DNA of 51,242 nucleotides from Ophiosphaerella korrae. Its lineage: Eukaryota > Ascomycota > Dothideomycetes > Pleosporales > Phaeosphaeriaceae. Made by a program: the position numbers and the translations under genes. This document shows, one piece after another, positions 36,717-48,038 of the stretch; positions within the stretch are counted from its first letter, which is position 1, and every line of letters begins with the position of its first letter. The notes beneath the pieces are model-generated. The model did not search any database, was not told the origin of the DNA, and worked only from the letters and a program-made list of their open reading frames with translations. The stretch covers positions 1 to 51,242 of the forward strand of contig JALNQF010000297.1 of assembly GCA_028456385.1 (NCBI GenBank). Direction: 5' to 3'.

Positions 36717-37148
36717 TGTTATAGGCTTACTAGGGTCGACTTCCTAATAAGCTTAGGGGGTTGTTAGTAGATTAAGAGGTAATAATAGAAGTTCGTGTAG
36801 TAATCGTGTAATAACTAGTTAACAACAAAAGATGTTTCGCAACTATCTTGTATTAGCGTTCTGTAGTTAATAGATTAGATTGCTAATACTATCCTAACAA
36901 TATACATTACTACTAACTATATACTCGTTGTAATCTATAATCTATAGTTACTAAGACTAATAGATTGTAGATTACCTTAATCTATAATCTATTAATGCTA
37001 AGAGTCTATAGATTATAGATTACCCTAGGTGTCCTAGTTATGTGTAGTCTCCTAATTAAGTTTATTTCCCTCTAGGTTATATAAGTCTAAGCCGGTTATT
37101 ATAGGGCTAATTAGTTCTATCTGTAACTCTCTTGTTACTATCGTAATA
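36717..37148 (-). repeat. LTR type A, 5' LTR of copy A
   Basis: 432 bp, starts TGTTATAGGCTTACTAGGG and ends CTATCGTAATA. It is followed by the duplication TCTAG. It is among the better-preserved type A LTRs (TG at many places, for example GATGTTTCGCAACTATCTTG). Confidence 0.92.
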
Positions 37149-37153
37149 TCTAG

Positions 37154-37461
37154 TCTCTAGGTAATTTATTCTATCTAGTTTTATCCTACTATAATAGCTT
37201 TAATCTATACTTTTTTTTACTTTATATAGTCTTATAGTTCTTTGTTTTATATTTCTAAAGTATTAATTATAAGCTTTATATCTTCTTTTTCTAAGATTAA
37301 GTTATTTAGATAGTCTTTAATTACTTTCTATATAGTATTATCTAATTTATAACTACTTAGAAGTACTTTACTTTCTTTTTTAGTTAAACTTTCTACTATT
37401 ATATTAGCTTAGACTTTACGCTACTTACGCTTTACTTCTTCTAATAACTAAATTAGTAAGG
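37154..37461 (-). pseudogene. Copy C: gag, N-terminal end
   Basis: The plus-strand sequence from 37,154 matches the gag start region of copies A, B and D and continues the part broken off at 23,282. Confidence 0.8.
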
Positions 37462-37835
37462 TATAATAAAGTTACCTATTATTAACTATAGTAACTATTC
37501 TATATATTATTAGTAGATTAGAAGGTAATAATAAAGCTTATATAGTAATTAGTAATATCTATAAATAATAGTTAATTTATATATACAATATTAAGTATTA
37601 GCGTTTTAGGTTAGAGATTAGATTACTAATACTATCTTAATAATACGTATTACTATTAACTATATACTTAGTATTTCTTAGTACTTTATAAATTTATTAC
37701 GTATCTCTATTATAGTTAGTTTCCTAATTAAGTTTATTATCTTATAAGTTATTACTTTACTTATCTTATACTTTGTTAGTACTTAAGCTAAGACTAATTA
37801 GTTCTATCTCGATTTCTCTTATTACTACTATAATA
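37462..37835 (-). repeat. LTR type B, 5' LTR of copy C (374 bp, internally deleted)
   Basis: Begins TATAATAAAGTTACC and ends ACTACTATAATA, like the other type B LTRs. It is about 90 bp shorter, lacking most of the inverted AGATTA-type motifs. Confidence 0.75.
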
Positions 37836-38095
37836 TAAAAGCTACTCTTAGTATAAACCTAGTTTTATTAAAGTTAAATATATCCTTATTAAGTATCTTT
37901 TACACTTAGCGCGTCTTTTATATATACTTAAACTATATAATAATTTAGACTATATCTTTATACTTAGTATTCTAAGAGTAGAACTTTTTATTCTACTTTA
38001 TCTAAACCTTAAGATAGCTCCTAATTTATTAATCTCCTTTATTCCTATCTATTAGAAGAAGAAGAATATTTTAACTACAAGTATCTAGTAAAACG
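37836..38095. other. AT-rich spacer between elements C and D
   Basis: About 260 bp without a recognisable motif. It is target DNA of element D and ends in the duplication AAACG (38,091-38,095). Confidence 0.6.
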
Positions 38096-38527
38096 TATAA
38101 TAGGTTACCCTATTATTAACTATAAGTAATCCTTCTAGGGTATTAGTAGATTAAAAGTTAATAACAAAAGTCTATATAGTAATCTATAATAACTAAGAAT
38201 AAGAGTTAATTTGTATATATAATGTTAAGTATTAGCGTTCTATAGTTAAAGGATTAAATTACTAATACTATCCTAATATTATATATTCTATATTAACTAT
38301 ATACTTATACTAATCTATTTATATAATATTATAGATTACTTCTTAATCTATTATACGTAATTATAGATTACTTTAATCTATTATACGTAATTATAGATTA
38401 CTACTACGTGTCCTAATTATAAGTAGTTTCCTAATTAAAGTTATTTCCTTACTTATCTTATACTTTATTAGTATCTAAGTTAAGACTAATTAGTTCTATC
38501 TTGATTTCTTTTATTATACCTATAATT
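38096..38527 (-). repeat. LTR type B, 3' LTR of copy D (heavily RIPed)
   Basis: Starts TATAATAGGTTACCC. It aligns with 44,898-45,360, but nearly every CA and TG of the partner is TA here. The last base before internal sequence is T where A is expected. Confidence 0.88.
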
Positions 38528-38564
38528 CTATTCCTTTCTTTAGGTAGGTTTTTATTTCTCTCCT

Positions 38565-39335
38565 CTAGAGCTAATATTATTAATCTAGTTTCTTTATTCT
38601 CTATCTCTATACCTACTAAATCTACTCTTTATTGTCTTTAATTAGTAGATTACGTATTACGTTATAGTATTAAAATAATTTTTTATTCTTGTTATAAGTC
38701 TTCTAACTCTTTATTAGTTTGTTATTCTTTAAAATATAGTAAGGTGTTGCGAGATGCGAGCTCAGGAATGAGTGGGAGATGATCATTGATTGAAGAGCTA
38801 TCTGAGCTGGGCTACTTATATACAGTGGAGCAGCTCGAACGGCTCGTGCGGCTCGCTTACTGCTGCGGGCTTACCTGAATTGTATGGAGCAGAGCTCTAA
38901 CTTGCGACATAAGGCTTATAAAGTATATATTTATACTAATACTTATTTATTTTATAATCTATCTAGCGTCTCTCTAGTTAATTATAAGTTTATTAGGCTT
39001 ATTTACGTATTATTACTTAGGTGTAATTAAGAAAGCTATTAACTACGCTTATAATAAACTATTATTATAGATTATAGAGGCTAAAAGAAAGTGTAACTAT
39101 ATTCTAAGTATATAAGTAGAAAACTATACTTGTTTAGTTTATCTTTATAAGACAAAGGCCTTAAATAATAAGAAGTTTATTACTTAAGCTATTCTCTTAG
39201 AGTCTAAGCTAGATTTTAAGTTTATAATAAAGGCTACTTAGGTTTCTACTATATTAGGTGTATCTAGCGCCTCTCTACTTATTACTAATAACGTAGGTCT
39301 TCTCTATTTACTACTAGGTAATCTAGAGAGTTTTA
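38565..39335 (+). pseudogene. Candidate antisense accessory ORF of copy D (interrupted)
   Basis: Homologous to the plus-strand ORF of copy A at 23,739-24,390: RANIINLVSL, FYSCYKSSNSLLVC, then after the 165-bp insertion KAYKVYIYTNTYLFYNLSS and TKALNNKKFIT. Stops and the insertion at 38,745-38,909 break it. Family and function unknown. Confidence 0.4.
38745..38909. mobile_element. Un-RIPed 165-bp insertion with TAAGG duplication, probable solo LTR
   Basis: Begins TGTTGCGAGATGCGAG and ends TAACTTGCGACA, so it has TG..CA ends and short inverted termini (TGTTGCGAG / TGTCGCAAG). It is flanked by TAAGG at 38,740-38,744 and 38,910-38,914. It is GC-rich with normal CA and TG content, in sharp contrast to its surroundings. 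No ORF. A solo LTR of a small LTR element is the best fit. A MITE is possible but the 5-bp duplication favours an LTR. Confidence 0.82.
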
Positions 39336-39338
39336 ATT

Positions 39339-42300
39339 TTAGAACTCTTCTAGTTTCTTAGAGTAGTTAAGGTTAGTTTTAGGTTCCTATATATTTTCCT
39401 ATAGTTTTCCTCTCTTATCTATACTTATCTATTTTACTAGGTAGTAGTTTCTTCTATTATAGAACTAGTACTATAAGATTTCTTTAACTTCTTATTCTTC
39501 TTATTCTCTATACGTATCTACTTTGTACACTAGTAGTTCTACTTCTTATAGTACTTTTTCTAGTAGTACTATATAGAATGTTAGGTATATCCTTATCTTA
39601 TCTAGTAGCCTTAACTTAAATATAACTAGTATAACTTCTTTCTCTATCTTATATAGTCTTATTTTTACGTAATCTAGTTTTAAACTTATTTATTTACTTT
39701 TAATATTTCTTTATATTAACTATACTTTTTTACTCTCTCTAAGTTAAGGTCTCTCTTAGTATTTTTTATTGTAGTACTTTGCTATCTAATCTTATAAGAA
39801 TTCTATATCCTATTATAGTTAATTATATATCTCTTTAAGTCTATTTATAAAGTTTTCTTCTCTTAGAATTTAAGACTCTATATTTCTTAGTATTTAGTAT
39901 ATATTAGGATTAAATCTATAGTTTATAAAGAAAAGTAATATTTTTATTACTATATTCTTTATACTATTATATACTAACTATACTATAGTTTATAAAGAAA
40001 AGTAATATTTTTATTACTATATTCTTTATACTATTATATACTAACTATACTATAGTTAGTAACTATACCTAATTATTCTAATTGTAGTTAAGGTAATATC
40101 TTAAGTACTATTCTACTATTTAGTTTATACGTTCTAATTATCTATCTATCTATAGATAGTATACTATTAATATTATATACTAGATTCCTAATAATACTAC
40201 TATTATTTCCTATATTTTTAATATAAATCTTATATCTCTATCTATAATACTTTTATCTAGAATACTATATTAGCTAACTATAGTTCCTAGAACCTAGTAT
40301 ATAGTAACTTCTATTCTACTTTTCTTTTTATATAGTTTAAAGTATAAGTACTATATAAGCTTATCTACTATTATTAGGATTCTATTATATTTAACTCTTA
40401 ATATTAGATCTTTTAACTTTAGTAACTTTGTAATAAAGTCTATTGTAATAACTCTCTAAAGTCTTTTTAGTACTTTAACTAATTTTAATATTCTATATAG
40501 TATATATCTATTATACTTATTTCTATAGTATTCTATATAATCTTATAGTACTTCTATTACTAGTTGTTTTACTCTTAGAATATAGTAGTCTCTTAAGAGT
40601 CTATCTAGTATTTTGTTAATACCTTAGTATATATATACTAGTAGTTTATAGAATTATTATATAAATTCTCTTTATATTTTACTTAGTATATACGTTCTTC
40701 TATAGGCTTTTGCGAGTCCTTCTTAGGTCTTAAGTTTTTCTATTTCTTTCTAAATCTATTTATCTAGCTTACTATTCTTTTTCTTAAGTGTTATAGCTAC
40801 TTTAGGTATATTTAAGACTAAATATCCTTCTTTATTCTTTACTAAAACTATACTAGTAGTATTTACTTTTTCTTATAAGTCTAGTCTCTTACTTAGAGCG
40901 TCTATAAGTTAATTATCTTTACCTTTAGTGTATATAATTTCTATATTAAATATTAACAAGAACTCCTACTATCTTATATAGCGTTATAATAAATCCTTAT
41001 TTATTATAAATCTTATAAAGTTCTTATAGTTTATATATACTTTTATTTAGTATTTTACTCTTTATAAATATACTCTCTATTATTTAAATACTTTATAGAT
41101 TACTAGTATTTCTTTGTTATAGATTAAGTAGTTTAGCTTTACTAGTTTTATTTTCTTAGAGAAGTATTTAACTAAGTATTCTTTTTTTATATCTTCGTCT
41201 TCTTAAATTAATACTATCCTATAGACTAAGTTAGATATATCTGTTTTTACTATTACTAGTAAGTCTAGGTTATATATTCTAATAACTAGGTTTTCTATAA
41301 ATCTCTTCTTAATTTAGTTAAATACTTTATTACATTCCTAAGTCTATTTAAATAGCGTATCTTTCTTTATAAAGTTTATTAGTAGTTCTATTTATTTAGA
41401 CTAATCTACTATTAGTTTTCTATAAAAGTTTACTAGTCTATAGAATTGTTATACTTCTTATAGGTTCTTAGGTATTAGCTATTCTTAGATTACTTTAATC
41501 TTGTTTAGATTAATCCTAATCTTTCCTAGTTCTATAATAAACCTAAGGAAGTCTATTTTTTTTGTGTAGAATTTATATTTCCTTATTTTAAAGAATAGTT
41601 TATTTTCTACTAGCCTTTTTAGTACTTTATATACGTATTGTATATATTCTTCTTCTATTTCTAAGAATATAAGGATATTATCTAGGTATACAAATATAAA
41701 TATATCTAAGTATTCTCTTAGTACTATATTAATTCTTTCTTAAAATACTACTAGTATATTTATTAATCTAAAAGGTATAACTATATATTTAAATAGTTTA
41801 TATTGCGTTCTAAATACTATTTTCTATTTATCTCTTTTCTTAATTCTAATCTAATAATATACGTTTTAGATAGCTAATTTTATAAAGATTTAAGCTTTCT
41901 ATAGTTTATCTTATATCTTATCTATATATAGTAAGGGATACTAGTTCTTGTTTATAATCGCGTTTGTTTTTCTAAAGTCTATATAGGGTTGTTTATTATT
42001 TATCTCTTTTTTATCTATAAATATAAGTCTATATACTATTAAGGATTTAGATTATTGTATCTATCCTTTCTTAATTGCGTTCTAAATAAATACTTATTTA
42101 ATCTTAGATTCTTCTTCTGTTTTCTTATAAACTAGGCTCTATCCTACGTCTTTTCTTTCTTCTAGTTCTATTACTAAGTCCTATAGCTAATATTCTAGAA
42201 GGTAATTATTAGGCTCTATAAGTTGTTTCTCTTATTTCTTATATTCTTCTAGGAATTCTTTTTTATATATACTTATATTAGCTTTTAATATATCTTTTTT

Positions 42301-42700
42301 AGGGTAACTAATTTTCTCTATTCTCTAATTAATCTTTAGGTTAGTTATTTGTAACTATAGTATACCTAATATTACGTCTTGTTTATCGTTAATTGTTGTT
42401 ATATCTATAACTATATTCTTTATCTCTATTCTTTCTAGTTTTAGTATAAAGGGTACTGTTTTAAATCTAATAAGTTCCTAGAATAGTTTTCCTTTAATTA
42501 TACTTAGTTGTTAAGGGTATTTCTTAGTTGTATAACTTATTCCTTATTCTTCTATAAACTTCTTAGATATAAAGTTCCTTGTAGCTCTACTATTAATTAT
42601 AACTTATACTTTCTTTCTTTAGTATATCCTTTTTTATATAATATATAGGCCTTTTATACTTTTTAGCCTTTTTTACTTAGGTTTTTCTTTAAACTATCTA
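39339..42700 (-). pseudogene. pol of copy D: protease, RT, RNase H, integrase, chromodomain
   Basis: The stop of pol is at 39,339 (LEEF followed by TAA). The protease region INSRATRNFI lies at 42,576-42,598. RT reads IFVYLDNILIF (YLDN at 41,678-41,689) with VLKRLVENKLFFKI next to it. Integrase and chromodomain follow towards 39,340, parallel to copy A. A stretch of about 71 bp (TATAGTTTATAAAGAAAAGT...) is repeated in tandem at 39,914-40,055. It is dead through many stops. Confidence 0.83.
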
Positions 42701-44835
42701 TCTTTCTAAGGCTATTACTCTGTTTTACATTTATAGTTCTCGTGTTTTAGATATTTATTATATATATACTTGTACTATAGCCTTTCTTTAATATATTCTC
42801 TTAATAACTTAGGTTCTAGTCTAATTAATATATATTCTTTATTAAGTATTTTAATTATTTCCTATCCTTTAATTTCTTTCTTTAGGATTACCCTTGTATA
42901 GTTATATGCTTTTTCTTGTTTAGGCTATATATTACTACGTGCTTTTAGTTCTCTATATAAGTAGTAGTATATATTTAAATATAATACCTATAATATTTCT
43001 ATATATACTAGATATTCTAGATCTATTCTTTTGTTGTCTCCTATCTAGTATTTGTCTATACTAGGTCCTATAGTTACTAGAATATAGTATACTATTAGTA
43101 CTTATAGTATATAGGCTTTATTAATTTATTGCGTTTTCCTTGTAAGATATTACTACTCTCTTTATATTAGTATTCTTCTTACTATAACTCTATATTATTC
43201 TATTTATTATTAGAATATTTTAAACTTTATTACTTTAAGATTATATTCTTTCTAGTCTTTGTATAATTCCTCTATACTTATAACTAGTAAGTATTTCTAA
43301 ATAAAATTCTATTCTTTGTTTTGTTCTACTATATCTAATATTATATAGCTATTATAACTATATATATTTAACTAGGTATACTCTATATCTCTTATATTAA
43401 CTTATTTTTTATCCTCTTGTAGTTCTTTAGAGGTAACTATAGTAGTCTCTTTATCTAGTGCTAGTCCTTTAGCCTAGATTAATAGTATCTAGGGCTCTTC
43501 TCTTTCTAAGTCTTTTATTAGTAGGTCTATTATATATACTACGTCTTTTAGCTATACTTTTGTTCTTTTTTCTTTTATTACTACTACTCTATTTTTTTAT
43601 AAGAACTATCCTACTCTCTACTTACTAGAAAGATGTATATAGTAGTTCTTATTATAATAAAAGGTCTAATTAAGTATTATATATTGTATTTCTTTACTCC
43701 TAGCTACCTTTTCCTAAGGTTTAGCTTGTACTCTTAGTACTTCCTTCTTACTTTTAGTTGTTTTTAACTAGGCTTCTTTATTTTTTTTAAGATCTTTACT
43801 TCTATAATCTTTTATAAAGTATCCTAGTTTCCTATATTTATAATATACTATATCTTTCTTCTATTTTAATTAGTAGTTTTTTACGTAGTAGCTACTTTTA
43901 CTATAGCTAAAGTACGTAAAGTCTTTATTTTTCTTCTTTTTTCTATCCTTGTTAGTATTAAGGATTATAGGGTCTCCTTTATCGTAGTTCTAGGTAGGTC
44001 CTCTATACTTATTTTTCTTCTATTCTTAAACATCGTCGTTAATTTGTATTACCTATTACTTTAGGGCTTCTAGTATTCTTAGCTTCTTTATATAAATTAT
44101 TTTGTATCGTATTTTTAAGTTTAGTCTTTATTTAAACTATAATATTAGAGATAGCTTATTCTATTCTATATTTTGTAATAGTTATTTAAACTATAATATA
44201 TATTTAGGAACACTCTTATATTGTGTAAGCTTCTCGAGCCTTTTTTTAGCTTGTTAAGTAATATCTATGTCCCTAAATACTACTCTTATTTATTTTATAA
44301 AGTATTTATAACTTCTAAAGATAGCTCTTGTTTTATCCTTCTAGTTTATTAGAGCGTATATTATGTAGTCTATCTAGTAGGGTTTAGACTATCTTATTAT
44401 ATCTTCTTTAAGGTGCATTCTAATATATATTACCTTCTTGTCTTCTCTATTAAAGTATAGTACTTATATATTAATCTAGAGTTATGCTAATACTATAAAG
44501 GGTCTTAGTTTCTCCCTTATCTTATTAAACTTCTTAAGTATAGGTATCTTAGGTAGCTTCTTTGTCGCGCTCATTTCTAGGCGTTACGTAATTAGTTCTA
44601 TCTAGTTTTATCCCTTAATAACTACCTTAATTTAAGCTTTATTTTGCTTTGCGTGTTCCTAGAGTTCTTTGTTTTAGGTCTCTAAGGCGTCAATTACTAT
44701 CTTTATGTCTTCTTTTTTAGAGATTAAGTCGTTTAGGTAGTCCTTGATTGCTTTCTATGCAGTATCATCTAATTCGTGACTACTTAGAGGTACTTGAGGT
44801 GTCTTACCTCCTTTTCTAGTTGAACTTTCTGCTAT
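42700..44835 (-). pseudogene. gag of copy D
   Basis: The N-terminus lies in the less mutated part and reads AESSTRKGGKTPQVPLSSHE, then DYLNDLISKKEDIKIVIDAL. The putative start codon at 44,833-44,835 is ATA, which RIP would produce from ATG. Two zinc knuckles lie at about 43,830-43,915, with Cys-to-Tyr changes. Stops are frequent even in the milder region. Confidence 0.8.
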
Positions 44836-44897
44836 CGTGTTAGCTTAGACCGTGCGCTACTTACGCTTCGCTTCTTTTAATAACCAAATCGGCAAGG

Positions 44898-45360
44898 TGT
44901 AACAGGTCGCCCTATCGTTAACTACAGGTAATCCTTCTAGGGTGTTGGTGGATTGAAAGTTGATGACAAAAGTCCGTGTGGTAATCTACAATAACTAAGA
45001 ACAATAGCTAATTTGTGTGTACAATGTCAAGTGTTGGCGTTCCGTGGTCAAAGGATTGAATTGCCGATGCCATCCTAATGATGCGCATTCTGTGTTGACT
45101 ATATACTCATGCTGATCTGTTTGTGTAACATTACAGATCACTTCTTGATCTGTCGCACGTGATTACAGATCACCTTGATCTGTTATGCGTCATCACAGAT
45201 CACTTTTGATCTGTCGCACGTGATTACAGATCACTGCTACGTGTCCCAATTATGAGTGGTTTCCCAATCGAGGTCGTTACCCCGCTCGTCCCATGCTTCG
45301 TCAGCATCTGAGTCAGGACTAATTGGTTCCATCTCGATTTCTCTTATTACACCTGTAACA
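44898..45360 (-). repeat. LTR type B, 5' LTR of copy D (463 bp, nearly intact)
   Basis: Plus strand starts TGTAACAGGTCGCCC and ends ACACCTGTAACA, giving TGTWACAGGT inverted ends. CA and TG are frequent. It shows the original sequence of the type B LTR. It carries the promoter and signals for the element on the minus strand, and includes a 30-bp repeat cluster (45,113-45,235). Confidence 0.92.
45113..45235. repeat. Four ~30-bp palindromic repeats inside LTR type B
   Basis: Four tandem units of 30-32 bp start at 45,113, 45,145, 45,175 and 45,206. Each opens with TGATCTGT and closes with ACAGATCA, so each is an inverted repeat. Two units hold GTCGCACGTGAT, which contains a CACGTG E-box. RIPed forms (TAGATTA / TAATCTA) can be traced in all other LTRs. 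They may be protein-binding sites of the LTR promoter. Confidence 0.8.
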
Positions 45361-45365
45361 AAACG

Positions 45366-45640
45366 TCTACTATTTGCCGTACGTTAATAATATAGGGTAG
45401 AAATCTATATTAATTAAGGCTTAGGATCTATTAAACAAGGGACTATTTTTCTATAAGTAAGAGCTTACGTTTTCCTCTATTAAATTCTTAGATTGTAGGG
45501 ACCTTTTAGATCTAGCATTAGAGTATTGTTCTAGGTACGTTGTACAACAAAGAAGCCTTCTTCATAGCACAATTTTTTTTAGATTAAATTAATTTAACTA
45601 TAAAAAGAGTTCTACTATCTCTCTAAGGCGATTTAGAACG
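45366..45640. other. AT-rich, moderately RIPed spacer before the gene island
   Basis: Continuation of element D's target sequence. No motif is recognised. Composition changes to normal at about 45,640. Confidence 0.6.
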
Positions 45641-45911
45641 TTTTGCGCGCAGCATTGTGGATTGTACGCGTTGGGTTGCGTGGATTTGATGGGGGTGCCC
45701 GAGGAGTGGGGCTGTCCGAGGAGTGGTGGAACACGTTACGCGAATACGGATGTACGAGCCTTAGCTTCTTCCCCGCCTTCTTAAATAATGGCTCGACTCT
45801 CCAATTTTCGTTCTTTATCTGCTTCGATCGCTTGTTCAAGGATTTCCGGAATCCGCTTGAAACTATCCTGCTATTTTCCTCCAGCATAGGCGCCCAATTC
45901 GAAATATCAAC

Positions 45912-48033
45912 ATGGATTTTGCCTATAGACCGCGCTGGCATCCTGAGAAAGATTTGTCCATATTGGACAAGATCGACCGCTTAGAGAATGCCGTCAGCGC
46001 AATTTTGAAGAGGCTCGAGATGCCCAAGCTGGAAAGCTTCCACCAACCTAACCAATCCTACCAAGTCAGCTACTCCATCCAGCAGACTGAGCCAGAACCG
46101 GCCCCGGTTATGATCATGCCAAAATCAGGTCCCTATGAATATCAAAAGCTCGATGCAGAGAGGCTGGAAATTCGGCTTCTTGAACTTAATCCGGCTGATG
46201 GAGACTCTGATCCCTTAGCCGGAACTCTGCACACGATCAGTCTTGATGACGAGACTCCTGGTCTGTCCGTGCTGGATCCAATGGACCCGGATTATGGGAC
46301 GAAATACTTGGAATTGATAAAGCCAAGAACAAACTACAATGCTCTATCATACACATGGGGCGAACCCTTAATGGATTCGGTGATCCTCATAAACGGCCAA
46401 TCCTTGGCGATCACTAGCAATCTCATGACCGCATTGAAAGCGCATCGAAAAGCTCATTGGTCCACGAATTGGTGGTGGATCGACCAAATCAGTGAGTCCA
46501 GCTCGTGATAAACTTTAACTAAGATAAAACTTTGACGATGGTGAAGGTATTAATCAGTCCGACATTGATGAGCGTAGTCAGCAAGTAGGCTTGATGCGAG
46601 AGATTTATAAAAAGGCGGCAGGTGTCATTGTATGGCTGGGAAATGATAGCGGCGATGGTAAACGTGCAATAGCAACGATCAAGGAAGTGTCTCAGCCACC
46701 ACCAGTTAGAGCACCAGGTGAGCGTGCTCGTGGATATCCCAAGGTTGTCGAAGAAGAAGTGTCTAAAAATTGGGCCGCTCTTGAGGGCTTCTTCAAAGCG
46801 CCATGGTGGGAAAGATGCTGGGTGAGGCAGGAAGTCGCACTCAATAGCGAAGTCACAATATGCTATGGCGGCGCATCATGTGCATTCCAGGACATGGAGA
46901 AAATATTTAAGGCATTCAAATACATCAAAGAAATCGGTTTCAGACCAAAGAACTCGGATATCGTTTCATCGCGCCTCAAAAACCCGATATATTCGTTGGC
47001 GGCGGAACTTCAGAGCATAAAAGATAGCAGTGACAATGGCAGGAGATTCATGGAGCTCACAAAATTGCTCCAGTATACAAGATCATGTAAAGCAACCGAC
47101 CCCAGAGACAAAATTTATTCGGTCCTAGGCCTTGTGGATTCTGACAAGTACGAAGTGCCTGTGGACTATCGCCTATCTTTCCAAAAGATACTAAGGAATG
47201 CTATCCGTTCTATTTTTACGGCTGAAGAGTACTTGAACACTTTGGGGATGTGCCAGAATCCACAGAGAAAGCACGGCCTGCCTTCGTGGGTGCCAAACCT
47301 CCTTGACGAGTGGGAGTGTCGGCCTTTCGAAATCAATCACGGTTCAGCCTTTCTTCGAGATTCTCAGCAAGTGGTATTCACAGATGATACCTTGATAGTC
47401 GAGGGTATCCACTGGGAGCCTGTTGAACTACTGTGCGATGTAACGGTTCCAGATAACCCAACTCCAGAGGAGCTGGATGCCGTGTACGATGCTTGGCAGC
47501 AGTTCGTAGATGAAATATATGCAAGGCCCGACTTAAGCGAAGGGGCCGCAAACTATATTCGCTACAACGTGGCATCAGAGTACGAATTCAAAGAAGCCGG
47601 TTGGCTACAATTCTTGACCATCGGGAATTATTACAACAGGAGCGAACAGATTGAACAAAAGACAGCGAAAGAGGTAGACAGTAACTTCTGGGACGTGGAT
47701 ATTGCAGCTATCAAAGCTCATTTGGTAGGTCCCTCCTTTGATTTTCGGCCAGAAACTTTCGCAGAACGACGCGACGCCCTTCATCGCTATGGACATGGCC
47801 GTAAGCTTGGAGTCTCGAAGAATCTTTTTCTTGGATTATTTCCGGCGGATGCTCAGAAGGGCGATTCTATTGCCTTAATTAGAGGTACTTCCTTTCCTTG
47901 TGTGCTGAGGAAACACCAAGACGAAGATTTCGTGCTTATTGGCGAAGCCTATTTCCCAACTATCGATGGAGAGGACCGAAATGGAAATCGTTTGGACCGG
48001 GATTCCCCCTGTGATACAATTCAAATTGTTTAG
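45912..48033 (+). CDS. HET-domain (heterokaryon incompatibility) protein, two exons
   Basis: Joining 45,912-46,491 and 46,547-48,033 gives an open frame of 688 residues. The 55-bp intron has GTGAGT at the donor, TAACTAAG inside and AAG at the acceptor. The HET domain begins near residue 89 (IRLLEL) and is clear at 142-152 (YNALSYTWGEP), 187-194 (WWWIDQIS, across the splice), 220-225 (VIVWLG) and 280-290 (WWERCWVRQEV). Later come DPRDKIYSVLGL and a C-terminal module with KNLFLGLFPADA, GDSIALIRG and FVLIGEAYF, as usual in this family. The usual IDQICINQ has Ser instead of Cys. Residues 15-37 may form a short coiled coil. HET proteins trigger cell death after fusion of incompatible strains. The start has an acceptable context (CAACATGGA); the plus and minus ORFs at 45,633-45,984 are shadows. 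It appears intact. Confidence 0.92.
46492..46546 (+). other. Spliceosomal intron of the HET gene (55 bp)
   Basis: GTGAGT at 46,492, branch-like TTAACTAAG near 46,515 and acceptor GAAG ending at 46,546. Removal restores the frame across WWIDQIS-INQSDIDERS. The unspliced reading ends in a TGA 15 bases into the intron. Confidence 0.88.
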
Positions 48034-48038
48034 TTTAA

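Larger units (their letters stand above)
23283..37148 (-). mobile_element. Ty3/Gypsy chromovirus copy A, complete but split by element E
   Basis: Two LTRs of identical length (432 bp; 23,283-23,714 and 36,717-37,148) are flanked by the 5-bp duplication TCTAG (23,278-23,282 and 37,149-37,153). The flanks together restore copy C's gag sequence. Without element E (27,782-34,607) and its duplication the element is about 7.0 kb. It carries Gag, protease, RT, integrase and chromodomain on the minus strand. RIP is milder than in copy C. Confidence 0.92.
18835..37835 (-). mobile_element. Ty3/Gypsy chromovirus copy C (outer element, interrupted)
   Basis: Remains of a minus-strand copy lie at 18,835-20,523, 22,353-23,282 and 37,154-37,461, plus its 5' LTR at 37,462-37,835. 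It starts at the left in mid RT (the same point as about 15,180 in copy B). It holds the protease motif INNSRATK-like region at 19,477-19,498 and zinc knuckles at 22,535-22,620. It is split by the Fot1 element (20,524-22,350) and by element A (23,283-37,148). A's duplication TCTAG marks the exact split in Gag. It is the oldest and most AT-rich copy. Confidence 0.8.
38096..45360 (-). mobile_element. Ty3/Gypsy chromovirus copy D, complete (7,265 bp)
   Basis: LTRs at 38,096-38,527 and 44,898-45,360 are flanked by the perfect duplication AAACG (38,091-38,095 and 45,361-45,365). The whole coding region lies between them on the minus strand. A 165-bp insertion (38,745-38,909) and a local tandem duplication (about 39,914-40,055) are inside. 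RIP is severe from the left LTR to about 44,600, fades between about 44,600 and 44,940, and is almost absent in the right LTR. Confidence 0.93.

Noticed and set aside
45633..45984. Overlapping ORFs on both strands upstream of the HET start
   Set aside because: No family features. They overlap the HET exon 1 start in other frames and are best seen as 5' leader and shadows.
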